DNA from: CAVTLG01 sp963735495
GTDB lineage: Bacteria > Chloroflexota > Ktedonobacteria > Ktedonobacterales > Ktedonobacteraceae
DNA length: 64,000 nucleotides
Direction: 5' to 3'
NCBI GenBank assembly: GCA_963735495.1
Contig: CAVTLG010000014.1
Span: 1,178,001 to 1,242,000 of the forward strand
Under the pieces are notes generated by a model. It did not search any database. It worked only from the letters and a program-made list of their open reading frames with translations, and was not told where the DNA came from. This document shows positions 42,218-52,000 of this stretch, one piece after another. The translations under genes and the position numbers were made by a program. Every line of letters begins with the position of its first letter. The first letter of the stretch is position 1.

Positions 42218-42763
42218 TCAGCGCGTCTTTGCTTTTCGTTTTTTTTCTTGCTGGAGTTGGACTTCGGCAGCTTCAGCCCGAAGCCTCCACTGCAAGAGTT
42301 CGTCTTGCTGAAGAAGCCAGCGCTCTTGCTGCTCCGCATACTCCTGTTCAACAGCAAGAAGCCGATCCGCCAGCGCTGGCTTTCCCATGCGCAAATAGCG
42401 CTGACGTACCTTGGCTTGGTCACGATCAGGCTTCACAGAACCTGAGTGAGCGGGAAGGGCTGTCTGTGCTGCCCTTTTTTGCCTCATGCCCTTCCAACTT
42501 CGGTGCCGCTCATAGTAGTTTCGCGCCTGCTCATTGTTAAGGATGGCGCTCTCCGAGACTCCACGCTGCTCTGAATCTACCTCTTTGGAAGTAGCTACAA
42601 TGGAGGCCAGGGAAATACGCTCCTTCTGTTCCAAGAGCACATCGACACTCTGCCTGACCAATTCAAACGTTCGCTCCCGTTTCGGCTCATAGACCTGCTC
42701 AACAAGCCAGGAATGCACTGAACTAGCGTCGTTTCCTTGGCTCGATCTGGATGATCGCGGCAT
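42218..42763 (-). CDS. TnpC-like small transposition protein
   Basis: A 181-aa basic, helical protein with an HTH-like segment (ISLASIVATSKEVDSE, then YYERHRSWKGMRQKR) and a C-terminal coiled coil rich in Gln, Glu and Arg. Layout and position (overlapping the 3' end of a tyrosine recombinase gene by 41 bp) are those of the TnpC proteins of Tn554-type elements, which assist the two recombinases. No specific sequence match is claimed. The ATG is at 42763. Confidence 0.5.
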   Translation of the reverse strand: MPRSSRSSQGNDASSVHSWLVEQVYEPKRERTFELVRQSVDVLLEQKERISLASIVATSKEVDSEQRGVSESAILNNEQARNYYERHRSWKGMRQKRAAQTALPAHSGSVKPDRDQAKVRQRYLRMGKPALADRLLAVEQEYAEQQERWLLQQDELLQWRLRAEAAEVQLQQEKKRKAKTR

Positions 42764-43279
42764 GGCTCTCGTCTCTCCTGTATGCTTCTATCTGATCGAT
42801 CTCACGCAGCTCCGTATCACAATCGCGAACCACCTGTCTCATGCGCTCAGCTTCTGGAAACAATCCCTCTTGCGTTGCATACTCAACCTGTTGCATTGCC
42901 CAGGCCCGGTGTCGCTCTAATTGACCTCGTTTCGCCGGGTCTGGGACTTTTCCGGCGCACCCCACACAGGCAAATTTGGCAGCACAGAAGCCGTGACAGA
43001 TACACTGACCACCAATGACATCAGCGAGCGTGCCCGCCTTGCCTTCAGCCTCTTTGTAGAGCTTTTGCAACTCTTCTGGCGAGCGTTGTAAAGCTTCCCC
43101 GACATTGAGAAGAAGTGCAGAACGGGCCAAGTAAAGGTCGTGAGCCTCGGCCACCATACTCTCTGTCGGCTGGCTGTAGTAATCCGTCACGTCAAGATTC
43201 TTCTGCTTAAGAAGTGCCCCTACAATATCAAGGGGGATCTTTTCAACCTGAACGACAAATGTGGCAAAGGCATGCCTGA
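42723..43279 (-). pseudogene. C-terminal fragment of a tyrosine recombinase (Tn554 TnpA/TnpB type)
   Basis: The fragment starts inside the catalytic core: IRHAFATF carries the second Arg/His box, and the Tyr nucleophile is in DVTDYYSQP. The long tail has a Cys/His-rich segment (CICHGFCAAKFACVGC), as in Tn554-type recombinases. Everything upstream, including the first catalytic Arg, is missing because the IS630-like element begins at 43282. The frame continues a few codons into the IS end with a TTG, which would not make a working protein. The 3' end overlaps the TnpC-like gene. Confidence 0.75.
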
Positions 43280-43281
43280 TA

Positions 43282-43294
43282 CCGATCCGCCACC
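43282..43294 (+). repeat. IS630 left terminal inverted repeat
   Basis: CCGATCCGCCACC, about nine of thirteen positions shared with the right end. The transposase stop codon lies at its inner border. Confidence 0.55.
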
Positions 43295-44357
43295 TAAATG
43301 ACAACCCTCAAATGAGGGAAAAAGGTCATAGAAGTAATGCGATCAGGATCATCTTCTAGAGTATTTAAAGCTTGGCACAATTTTTCTGTGAGAGAGTCAA
43401 GTGAGTCAAAAACACGGTTGTGAAAATGTTTTTCTCGAATATCATCCCAGATATGTTCAACAGGGTTGACTTCAGGTGAATAGGGAGGCTGTTTGATGAG
43501 ACGTATGTTTTCGGGAATTACCAACTCCTTTGCCTGATGCCAACCAGCTTGATCTACCTGCATGACCAGAAAATAGCCAGAAAACGTTTGACTGACATGT
43601 TGTAAAAAGATATTCATGGATTCAGTATTAGCAGTCGGGAGAAGAAGAGAGCAGATTTTTCCAATAGCAGGAGCTACAGCAGTAAAAGCGTAGATTGCTT
43701 CACGAACTACCTGTGCCGGAGCTTCCGGCCTCATACCTGGAGGAGCCCAACAGGATCTTGGACGGGAAATTCTTCCAAAGCGACCTTCATCCTGTGCAAG
43801 GATTAACAGCGGTCGAATGTCTTCTACAGGCTTGGTGGCTATTGCCTGTTCGACAAGCGTTGAGAAGTTTTTTTAAACGCTTCTTGCTTTTCTTTCTCGG
43901 CTTTTGGATGCTTGGGGCGTGGAATTACCTTTCTCCATCCGTGTCGGGCAAGAAGCCGATAAATGGTGCTTTCATCGACAGAACCGTCAATACAAGCTTC
44001 ATAGGCAACATGGATCTCGGCGCAGGTCGCAATTTCTCCCTTTGCTGCTCGTTCAAAGAATGGTTGCAGAAATTGCTTCTCCTGTTCAATAGTGAGATAG
44101 AACCTTTTTCTTCCACCTTTTCCAGGAGTTTCTATCGCGGCAAGACCAAAGCGGTTATAGTGTGAAATGAGCTTGTGGACCGTATCCTTTGCTACTCCAC
44201 AGTGGAGCGCGATCGTTTCTGCTGGTTCTGGGTCTACCAACACGTGATAAATGATACGCCAGCGCTTTCGGTAGAGAGGACGTGTCGCTTCATCCATCAT
44301 TTTCTTCACTTCTTCAACTGAAAAATGATGTGCTGCCTTTGTTACATTCATCTGCAT
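43294..44357 (-). CDS. IS630-family transposase, two frames joined by -1 slippage at A7
   Basis: Frame A (44357 to 43839, 172 aa) holds the N-terminal HTH domain (TIALHCGVAKDTVHKLI, then a winged region and WRKVIPRPKHP). Frame B continues from a run of seven A (43868-43874 on the other strand): KNFSTLVEQAIATKP, LILAQDEGRFG with the first Asp and Glu context, the VDQAGWH Asp block and SPEVNPVEHIWD with the final Glu region. The catalytic DDE core is therefore all in frame B. The T/A-rich slippery stretch at the end of frame A is the usual arrangement in IS630 elements, so expression by -1 frameshifting or transcriptional slippage is likely. The product would be about 350 aa, the normal family size. 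Confidence 0.85.
43868..43874 (-). other. A7 slippery site of the transposase
   Basis: On the coding strand TTT AAA AAA ACT is followed in frame A by a stop within ten codons. The -1 frame (AAC TTC TCA) enters the DDE domain. Confidence 0.7.
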
Positions 44358-44390
44358 CCATCCTTGATAAGGTTTTTCTCATTGTATCAC

Positions 44391-44404
44391 GGATTGCGGG
44401 TTGG
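44391..44404 (-). repeat. IS630 right terminal inverted repeat
   Basis: The reverse strand reads CCAACCCGCAATCC. Confidence 0.55.
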
Positions 44405-44412
44405 TATCAGTC

Positions 44413-44907
44413 ATGCCACAACGAATGAAAGCCGAGGAGAGACGAGAGCAGCTCCTGGCGCTCATGGCTGACATCCATCGACAGGCTGAGACGCAGGGAG
44501 ATTTTACGGCAGAAGCAGTGGCCAAAGCAGCAGGGATCTCGACGGTTCTCCTTTATCGCTATGTCGGCTCAGAGTTCCAGGCGTTACGAGCACAGCTTCC
44601 TGGCGTCCATCGGGTTCGAGATGAAGTAATGAGTGAACTGCGCCAGGAAAACGCCGAACTGCGCCAGCAGTTACAGGAAGCACGGGAGAAATTGCGTGTG
44701 ACCGCCCTCAGCGAACTGGACGAAGCAATTCGCATGATCGAATTACTTGAGGAAGAAAATCTACATCTGCGTGGGGAGGTAAAGCGGCTGCGCAAGCAGC
44801 TCGAAGAACGCACACGTGTTGTGGTTCATGTTCCAGCAACGCACTCTCAAACTCCCCAATTGGCTCTTGTCAAGCAAGATGAGACCAGGGCAACTGAGGA
44901 TGAGTAG
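44413..44907 (+). CDS. TnpC-like DNA-binding/coiled-coil protein
   Basis: About 164 aa from the ATG at 44413. An N-terminal helical HTH resembling that of TetR or TnpC (FTAEAVAKAAGISTVLLYRYV) is followed by a long Leu/Glu/Arg coiled coil (about residues 80-140) and a short polar tail. This is the typical layout of TnpC-like proteins that follow tyrosine recombinases in Tn554-type elements. The recombinase gene that should precede it is absent, because the IS630 end lies eight bases upstream. It points away from the other TnpC-like gene (42218-42763). Confidence 0.55.
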   Translation: MPQRMKAEERREQLLALMADIHRQAETQGDFTAEAVAKAAGISTVLLYRYVGSEFQALRAQLPGVHRVRDEVMSELRQENAELRQQLQEAREKLRVTALSELDEAIRMIELLEEENLHLRGEVKRLRKQLEERTRVVVHVPATHSQTPQLALVKQDETRATEDE

Positions 44908-44989
44908 CAAACGCGATGCTTTCCCTTTCCATTTGTGTTATGCTTGAATTGTTCACTATCAATGGATGACATTCAAGTGAGGTTCAAGT

Positions 44990-47683
44990 ATGGCTGAAGG
45001 ATCAACACCAGTCGAGATCTTTTGCTCCTACGCCCACGAAGACAAGAAATGGCTCCAGGAGCTAGAGAAGCACTTGAGTTTGCTTCAGCGACAGGGGCTC
45101 ATTTCTCTTTGGCACGATCGACTCATTACTCCCGGCACTGATTGGGCAAAAACCATTGATACACACCTGGAAACAGCCTCCGTTATTCTGCTACTCGTGA
45201 GTGCAGATTTCTTCGCCTCAGACTACCGCTATGGCATTGAGATGCAACAAGCTTTAGAGCGAGAGGCCGCAGGAGAAGTGCGTGTTATCCCTCTTCTGGT
45301 ACGCCCAGTAGACTGGAAAGACGCCCCCTTTGCCCATTTGCAAGCCCTCCCCACAGATGCAAAACCAATCGCTTTGTGGCAGAACAAAGACACCGCGCTC
45401 GCCGATGTCGCTGCAGGCATTCGCCGCGTCATTGTCGAAGAATTGCCACAACTTACCGCCTCTGCTCCTCGTGCAGCATTGCCGAAAATCTGGAATATCC
45501 CCTACCCACGCAATCCTTTTTTTCTGGGACGTGAAAGCGAACTGCTTCGCATCCGCCAGAACCTGCAAACGAGTCAGACAATGGCCCTCTCCCAACCACA
45601 GGCCATCAGCGGGTTGGGCGGCATCGGCAAAACCCAACTCGCTCTGGAGTATGCCTATCGCTACCACCAGGAGTACATGGCGGTTTTGTGGGCACGTGCC
45701 GAGAGCACCGATACAATGATCTCTTCCTATGTAACGCTCGCAACCCTTCTCCGCCTGCCAGAGAGGGAAGCCAAAGAGCAGAGCGTTATTGTTCAAGCAG
45801 TCAAAATCTGGTTGCAGGCCCATCGCGACTGGTTGTTGATCCTAGATAACGCCGACAACCTAGCTCTGCTCGCGGATTTTCTCCCGCCTGCTCTCGCAGG
45901 ACACCTGCTGCTAACCACACGAGCAGCGGCGACTGGGCGGCTGGCACACCGGGTGGAAATCGAGGTCTTGCTGCCTGAGCAAGGTGCCTTGTTTCTGCTC
46001 CGACGAGCTGCTCTTCTTGCTCCCGACGCGGACATCTCACAGGCTTCTCACCAGGACCAGGAACTGGCGAAGCAAATCTCTGATGAGTTAGGGGGACTGC
46101 CGCTGGCGCTAGACCAGGCTGGTGCCTATCTCGAAGAGACGGGGTGCAGTCTCTCTGACTATTGGCATCTGTATCAGCAGCATCGGGGCGCATTGTTACT
46201 GAAACGTGGGCTAGCCGTAGATCACCCAGAGCCTATCGCCACGACCTGGTCCCTCTCGTTTGAGCAAGCTCGGGAAAAGAATCCGGCTGCCGCCGATCTG
46301 CTCTGCGTGTGTGCGTATCTGGCTCCTGATATCATCCCAGAAGAGATTCTTACGGCAGGCGCGTCCTCTCTTGGCCTCATACTTGCTCCTGTCGCAGACG
46401 ATCCTTTTCGGCTCAATCAGGCGCTGGAAGCGTTACGGGCCTATTCGCTGCTCCGACGCAATCCCACGGAGAAGACGCTCTCAATCCATCGATTAGTGCA
46501 GGCGGTGCTCCAGGGTACCCTAGAGGAAGAAGAAAGGTGTATCTGGCGAGAACGAGCAATGCTGGCAGTCAATGCCGCGTTTCCTCATGGGAAACATGAG
46601 ACCTGGTCCCAGTGTGAGCGGATGCTCTCGCAAGCACTGTTTGTTATACAGTCGATAGGGCAAGATCAACTGAGGAGGGAGGAGGCAGGGCGTTTGCTCT
46701 ACGAGACGGCATCCTACCTCCAGGATCGTGCCCGCTATGAGGAAGCGGAACCACTCTATCGGCAGGCTTTGAGCATCTTTGAGCAACAGTTGGGACCTGC
46801 GCATCCCGATGTGGCCTCCTCGCTCGATGGATTGGCGCTTCTCTACAAGGACCAGGGCAAGTATGCTGAAGCGGAGCCGCTTCACCAGCGAGCTTTGCGC
46901 ATCCGAGAACAGCAGTTAGGTTCTGAGCATCTCGATGTGGCCTACTCGCTTAACAATCTAGCGGATCTCTACACCGAGCAAAAAAAGAATGTCGAAGCAG
47001 AGCCGCTCTACCGGCGAGCTTTGAGCATTTTGGAGCAGCAGTTGGGGTCTGAGCATCCCGATGTGGCTGCCCCGCTTAACAACCTGGCGAACCTCTACAA
47101 ACAGCAGGAGAAGTATGCTGAAGCGGAGGTGCTTTACCAGAGATCTTTGCGCATCCGAGAACAGCAGTTAGGTTCTGAGCATTCCGATGTGTTCTTCTCA
47201 CTCAATGGATTGGCGAATCTCTACTCTGCGCAGGGCAAGTATGCGCAGGCCGAGCCGCTCTACCGGCGAGCTTTGAGCATTTTGGAGCAGCAGTTGGGGT
47301 CTGAGCATCCCGATGTGGCCTTCCCACTCAATGGATTGGCGGATCTCTACTATCGACAAAGTAATTATGTCGAAGCAGAGTTACTCTTCCAGCGAGCTTT
47401 GCGCATCCGAGAACAGCAGTTAGGTTCTGAGCATCCCCAGGTAGCCCCCCTTCTTACTGGACTATCGGACCTCTATTACCAGTTAGGCAAGTATGCCGAA
47501 GCAGAGTTGCTCTGCCAGCGTGCCTTGCACGTCCAGGAGCAGAGCCTGGGACCAAAGCATCCCGATGTAGTCCACTCACTCATGAGACTGACAATCCTGT
47601 ACCATCGGCAGGGTAAATATGCTGACGTCGAGTTGCTTCGCCAGCGGGCTTTGCGCATGTTGGAGCAGGACTCTAAGTCCTAA
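44990..47683 (+). CDS. TIR-NB-ARC-TPR (NLR-like) signalling protein
   Basis: This 897-aa protein has an N-terminal TIR domain (EIFCSYAHEDKKWL, residues about 8-150, with RVIPLLVRPVDW), an NB-ARC-type STAND ATPase (Walker A GLGGIGKT at about 207, Walker B WLLILDNAD, LLTTRA sensor, GGLPLALDQAG at about 369), and about eight 42-residue TPRs of the kinesin-light-chain type from residue about 582 (AEPLYRRALSILEQQLG, HPDVA, LNNLA). Such proteins are usually ligand-gated switches. In bacteria TIR-STAND proteins act in anti-phage defence or in regulation. The gene ends after a repeat that has lost its frame (see 47684-47779). AGG precedes the ATG in the context GTGAGGTTCAAGT. Function is inferred from domain order only. 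Confidence 0.88.
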   Translation: MAEGSTPVEIFCSYAHEDKKWLQELEKHLSLLQRQGLISLWHDRLITPGTDWAKTIDTHLETASVILLLVSADFFASDYRYGIEMQQALEREAAGEVRVIPLLVRPVDWKDAPFAHLQALPTDAKPIALWQNKDTALADVAAGIRRVIVEELPQLTASAPRAALPKIWNIPYPRNPFFLGRESELLRIRQNLQTSQTMALSQPQAISGLGGIGKTQLALEYAYRYHQEYMAVLWARAESTDTMISSYVTLATLLRLPEREAKEQSVIVQAVKIWLQAHRDWLLILDNADNLALLADFLPPALAGHLLLTTRAAATGRLAHRVEIEVLLPEQGALFLLRRAALLAPDADISQASHQDQELAKQISDELGGLPLALDQAGAYLEETGCSLSDYWHLYQQHRGALLLKRGLAVDHPEPIATTWSLSFEQAREKNPAAADLLCVCAYLAPDIIPEEILTAGASSLGLILAPVADDPFRLNQALEALRAYSLLRRNPTEKTLSIHRLVQAVLQGTLEEEERCIWRERAMLAVNAAFPHGKHETWSQCERMLSQALFVIQSIGQDQLRREEAGRLLYETASYLQDRARYEEAEPLYRQALSIFEQQLGPAHPDVASSLDGLALLYKDQGKYAEAEPLHQRALRIREQQLGSEHLDVAYSLNNLADLYTEQKKNVEAEPLYRRALSILEQQLGSEHPDVAAPLNNLANLYKQQEKYAEAEVLYQRSLRIREQQLGSEHSDVFFSLNGLANLYSAQGKYAQAEPLYRRALSILEQQLGSEHPDVAFPLNGLADLYYRQSNYVEAELLFQRALRIREQQLGSEHPQVAPLLTGLSDLYYQLGKYAEAELLCQRALHVQEQSLGPKHPDVVHSLMRLTILYHRQGKYADVELLRQRALRMLEQDSKS
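46896..47440 (+). repeat. TPR-coding higher-order repeat, 252-bp period
   Basis: Alternate 126-bp TPR units are nearly identical. GAGCCGCTCTACCGGCGAGC starts at 47000 and 47252, and GAACAGCAGTTAGGTTCTGA recurs at about 46907, 47159 and 47410. The pattern points to recent expansion by two-unit blocks. Confidence 0.8.
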
Positions 47684-47779
47684 GCACCCTGATATGGTCT
47701 CCTCACTTAATGGACTGGCACTTCTTTACAATGGGCAGGCAAGTATGCCGGAGCAGAGCTGCAATATCCTCGTCAATGA
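47684..47779 (+). pseudogene. Decayed terminal TPR units of the NLR-like gene
   Basis: One frame over from the gene end, SPKHPDMVSSLNGLALLYNG continues the TPR pattern. After one more shift it reads KYAGAELQYPRQ and stops at 47779. Two small indels therefore removed at least one repeat from the protein. Confidence 0.7.
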
Positions 47780-47810
47780 TAGCAGCAAGTTTGTTAACAT
47801 GGGCCGATTG

Positions 47811-48753
47811 CGCAGAATACGGGGTCCGTTCTGCCATGCCATGCCGAACGGCGCAGCGGCTCTGCCCGGACGCCATTTTTCTCCCTCCGCGCTTTGATGT
47901 CTACAAAGCCATCTCTCAGCAAATCATGGCCATTTTCCGGTCCCATACGCATCTCGTCGAGCCAGTCAGTCTCGACGAGGCATATCTGGATGTGAGCGCC
48001 GTCGTCCATGACCTTGAGGAGGCGACCCAACTTGCGCAAACTATTAAGCACCAGATCCGCGAAGCGACTGCCCTGACTGCCTCGGCAGGGGTCTCCTTTT
48101 GCAAATCGTTGGCAAAAGCTGCCTCTGATGCCCACAAGCCGGATGGTCTCACCGTGATCTCGTTGCAACAGGCTCCGGCGTTTCTTGACGCGATGCCGAT
48201 AGAGCACTTCCTTGGGGTGGGCAAGGTCACCGCTGCCAAACTCCGGCAAGCGGGGATCGAACGAGGAGCTGATCTCAAGCGCCTGGGCGAGGAACGCTTA
48301 CATGCGCTTCTGGGAAACCAGGGGAATGCCCTCTATCAACTCGCCTGCGCCAAGGATGATCGACCCGTCGAACCCTCTCGGGAACGGAAGTCCGTCGGCA
48401 AAGAAACGACGTTCGAGCGTGACCTGACCGATCGTGCTCGTATGGAAGAGATCTTAGCACACTTAGCCATGCAGGTGGAGCAACGTCTTGTCGAGCTCGC
48501 TCTCCAAGGGAAAACGCTGACGCTCAAAGTCAGATGGAGCAATTTTCAGGTGGTCACCCGCAGCGTCAGTAGGGCACAGGGTTTCCAGGATGCCCAAACG
48601 ATGACACCCGTCCTCTACACGCTTCTTCACCAGCTCGATGGAAAGAGCAGGCCGGTGCGCTTGTTGGGTGTGGCTGTGTCCAAATTCCTTACGCAAGAAG
48701 AGATGAGGAGAAACGAACAGATTGTGGCCTTGCGTTTGTGGGATGCCGAATAA
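47811..48753 (+). pseudogene. dinB: 5'-truncated DNA polymerase IV (dinB) gene
   Basis: Homology to Y-family polymerase IV starts abruptly at EYGVRSAMPCRTAQRLCPD and is good to the end (VEPVSLDEAYLDVS with the catalytic Asp-Glu pair; finger and thumb HhH region IEHFLGVGKVTAAKL; little finger to RLWDAE). The first about 55 residues, with the first metal-binding Asp (MDAFYASVE region), are absent. The frame is open upstream to 47710 but that part is read out of frame through the TPR remnant. The remaining polypeptide should be catalytically dead. The junction between TPR remnant and dinB lies at 47780-47811. Confidence 0.85.
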
Positions 48754-48803
48754 ATGGCTCCTGGAATCTGCATCGGCCTCTGCTGTGGGTGTCACTCCTG
48801 AGA

Positions 48804-48905
48804 ATGCCAGCTCTCGTTCCAAATGAGTGCGCTTGGTGCCATTACGAGCGTCAACACTGTCCTGCCTGCCATGCTCGCGAGAGGCAGCGGCGCATTGCAT
48901 CATGA
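48804..48905 (+). CDS. Small Cys-rich ORF (33 aa, two CxxC)
   Basis: It reads MPALVPNECAWCHYERQHC and continues with PAC and a basic tail. The CxxC...CxxC pattern resembles a minimal zinc ribbon. There is no clear ribosome site. It lies in the 329-bp gap between dinB and the helicase gene, where I see nothing else coding. It may be a fragment. Confidence 0.25.
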   Translation: MPALVPNECAWCHYERQHCPACHARERQRRIAS

Positions 48906-49032
48906 AGGATCGGTTCTCCGCTGTTTTTGGGGACCAAGGTTCCGATAGAGGATAATAGCTCTTCCTTTTGTGCTCAAGATCTTCTGCTCCTCTCTTTGAT
49001 AATCTCATCAGTCACCAAATCTGGTGGTGAAC

Positions 49033-49064
49033 CGGATAATGTTACCGGCTGGTAACATTATCCG
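49033..49064. repeat. Perfect 14-bp inverted repeat with 4-bp spacer
   Basis: The arms CGGATAATGTTACC (49033-49046) and GGTAACATTATCCG (49051-49064) flank GGCT. It lies about 20 bp before the first possible start of the helicase gene. It could be an operator, a recombinase core site or a hairpin. There is no U tract after it. Confidence 0.75.
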
Positions 49065-49082
49065 TGAGGTAATGCGATCTCT

Positions 49083-52000
49083 TTGGCCTGCCGAGGCTGG
49101 GAAGGCTGTCAACGCTTTTTTCGACCGACTCACCAAAAACCAGTACGAGTCACGAAGTTGCAAAGTCATACACGCATCCCGTGGGTCACACCAGACTTTT
49201 GGGCTTCTCACCTCGAATTAGTCTGCCAATTTGTCAGTATAACTTCCCAAGATGCGCGTATTTTTCAGGCATGTAGCAAGATAGGCGCGCGTTATCAGCA
49301 GCTTTTTGATCCTCAATCTGTGCCTGATGAACGACTTCAGGCGAATGTACAGAAGCTAGCGTATATACTTACCAGTTTGCCCGAAGCAGACAGACCACAG
49401 GTTCTGGAACACCTCGCTCCTGAAGATCGAGGTGCTGTGCATTTGCTCATCAAACTGAAACCTTTTACCATTACGGGGTTAAAGGATCTCGCGCAGCAAC
49501 TTGCCATGAGGCTCAAGCCAGAACTCCGTACTGATGATCTCTTCACGGACTTTTATCTGGTGTTGGATAGCTATGGAGTTTCGCCTGAAGCTGCAAACTG
49601 GCTTTATGCTCAGATCCTGGTGTCAGAACAAAAGTATACAGATGCGCAACCACTCTTGACCAGACTGGCGGAACAAAGGCCAACACCAGATATTTTATGG
49701 TTACGTATAGAGGTTCTTACGAAAACGCAGACAGAACCAGCAGAACTGATCCAGGCATTGCTGCAATTTATCGTATTTATCCCCAATAAACACGACAAGC
49801 GTATAGGTAGAGCTAGAGAACGCATCGGCCAGCTTTATGAACAACAACATAATTACCAGTCTATAATTGCTGCATTTCAAGCATATGAGGAAGCCGAAAA
49901 ATTTTACCAAGAGGTTGAGCCAGATAGGCCGACCGCGCCATTGTTGCTCGACTATCGCGCTGGTCGCTGGGAGAAAATTTCTGACCTGCATGCACACACC
50001 GACTTCGCTTTTCCTCCTGTGGTCGTGATTGACCTAGAAAGTGAGTATCAGCCAGATGCTCCACTTGGCTCGACGGTATTTGAGGTCGGGGCAGTCTGTT
50101 TCAAAGGCGGGACTGAACTTCATAGCTACCGGGCGATTATCCAGCGCCAGCGTGACTTTATTGCTTCGAAAGTAGAGCAGGAGCAAGATCAAGCCAAACC
50201 ACTGGCGCAGGTGATCGAAGAGTTGCAGGCATTTATTGAGCAATCGCGGCAAAGCTTTCAAGACGCCATTATTGTTGGGCATAATTTGCAGGCGTTTGAT
50301 GCTCCTCACTTGCGCGCCATGGGTCTATCCATTAACAATGACCAGATCATCGATACTTTTACCTTTGCACGCTTGCTCCACCCAGATAGCATTCATCATA
50401 ATCTCCCGCTGCTTTGTAAGCACTACGAGATTCCTTTGACGGAAGCACACCACGCCCTGCCCGATGCGCGAGCTTGCGCGTATCTTTTATATAAGCTTGG
50501 AAACGAGTTAGTGGAGCATAGAGCTAACCTGCTCGCTGGTTTTCGCGCCTTTGTGCCGGTTGGAAGCGCGTTTGATCGCGCTGTATTAAAGCCGAGGAAA
50601 CAGGAGGCGTTTCCTGGCTACGCCTGGGAACTGAACCCTACACCAACTCGTATTGATGCTCTTCCCCAACTCAAGGATGCTAACAAGGCCAGCACTGGGA
50701 TTGTGTCAGCAATTGAAAGCGGGCAAGATATTTTGCTTGAGCGGTTTGACCCGCAGGGAACATATGCAAGTAAATTGCCGACGGATCGTAGGGTGGTTGT
50801 GACCGTGGCCACTCGTAATCGACTAGAACGGCTACTTGCTGCCGCACGAGAACGCAATGATCTTTTTGTTCTGCCTGATCCACGTACGTTGCTTTGCCCA
50901 CAGCGTCTCCGAGAGTTTATCGGGTATGAGGATGATCCACAGATCAAGCTAGCGTTGTTTTGTCTCTATCAGGCCGGACATAATCATGATGCCAGGACGC
51001 TCTATCCCTTGCGTTTGCCGCCAACTCCTCCCAAATTGCCTGGGTCTGATGAGGCAATGTCAAAGATAAACCAGGAGAATGAGCGTATCCAGAGGCTCAA
51101 GCAAATTTTGCTGGCATCATGCTGTGCGAATGACCCCGAACATGTTGAGAGCTGCGTAGCACATCAGGCGGCATACACGGCAAGCGACAAAAGCCAACTT
51201 TTGTTGGCCACTCATGAAAGTTTCTTGCACCAATCGAGCCAGGTTGACGGAGATCTGCTGATTGTTGATGACCTTGATGATTTGCAGATGCATTTTGCCG
51301 AATATCTGGCGAAGCGCGTCACTGCCCAGGAATTGTTTCATCAATCACCAGCCGTTCACCAACTCCTGAACGCATACCTCTCTTCGTATGCAAAAGAGCA
51401 TCAACATGGCTCTTTGTCCCATGAAAGGCTTCCTCTGTCCAGAATCGAACGTGATCTTACTCGACCGCAAGGCGAAGATGAGAAGAGTTTGTTGGCACGC
51501 TTGAAAGAACAGAACCAGGTAGGCTACAGTGTTGCGGCAACGTTGGCAGATTTTCTCCAGGCTAATTCCCGGCAAGTCGAGCAAGGCTCTGGTTATGTTC
51601 ACGCTTATTGGTTTGAGCTTGGCTTTACTCCTCTCGCAAATGATACAGGTAGAGAACTTGAGCAATGGGGCTTCTATGGGATTCATGAATATATCCCCCA
51701 GGCATTTCGGCAACGGTTCTGGCAGCCTTTTCGGCAGCATATTCTCTGTGGTACCGCTGTTTCACTAGGGCAAGAGCAAGCGAAATTTCTCAGATGCTTC
51801 TTTGGCACCTCAAAGAATGTGCGATTTCTGGCGGATGAGCGAACACCTGCTACCATTGTTATCCCAGATCAAAAGATCATACGTCCAGCTAGCTTCCTAG
51901 CCCGCAGGTTGTGGGCTGAAGATGCCGGAGCTTTTCTCTATAAGTTAGCCTGCTCTTCTCAAGAGCAGACGATCGCTGTCACGCTGTCTCCATCTATGAT

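Larger units (their letters stand above)
43282..44404 (-). mobile_element. IS630-family insertion sequence (1,123 bp) with TA target duplication
   Basis: The element is bounded by TA at 43280-43281 and 44405-44406. Imperfect terminal inverted repeats read CCGATCCGCCACC on the left and CCAACCCGCAATCC on the right (reverse strand). It contains one transposase gene in two frames. Length, TA duplication and two-frame transposase fit IS630. The exact ends are inferred from the repeat alignment. Confidence 0.7.

Noticed and set aside
42229..42540. + strand frame of 103 codons
   Set aside because: Antisense to the TnpC-like gene, with a Pro/Ala/Ser-rich shadow composition.
48463..49008. 181-codon - strand frame over the dinB 3' end and the gap
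   Set aside because: No domain; it runs antisense through conserved dinB sequence.
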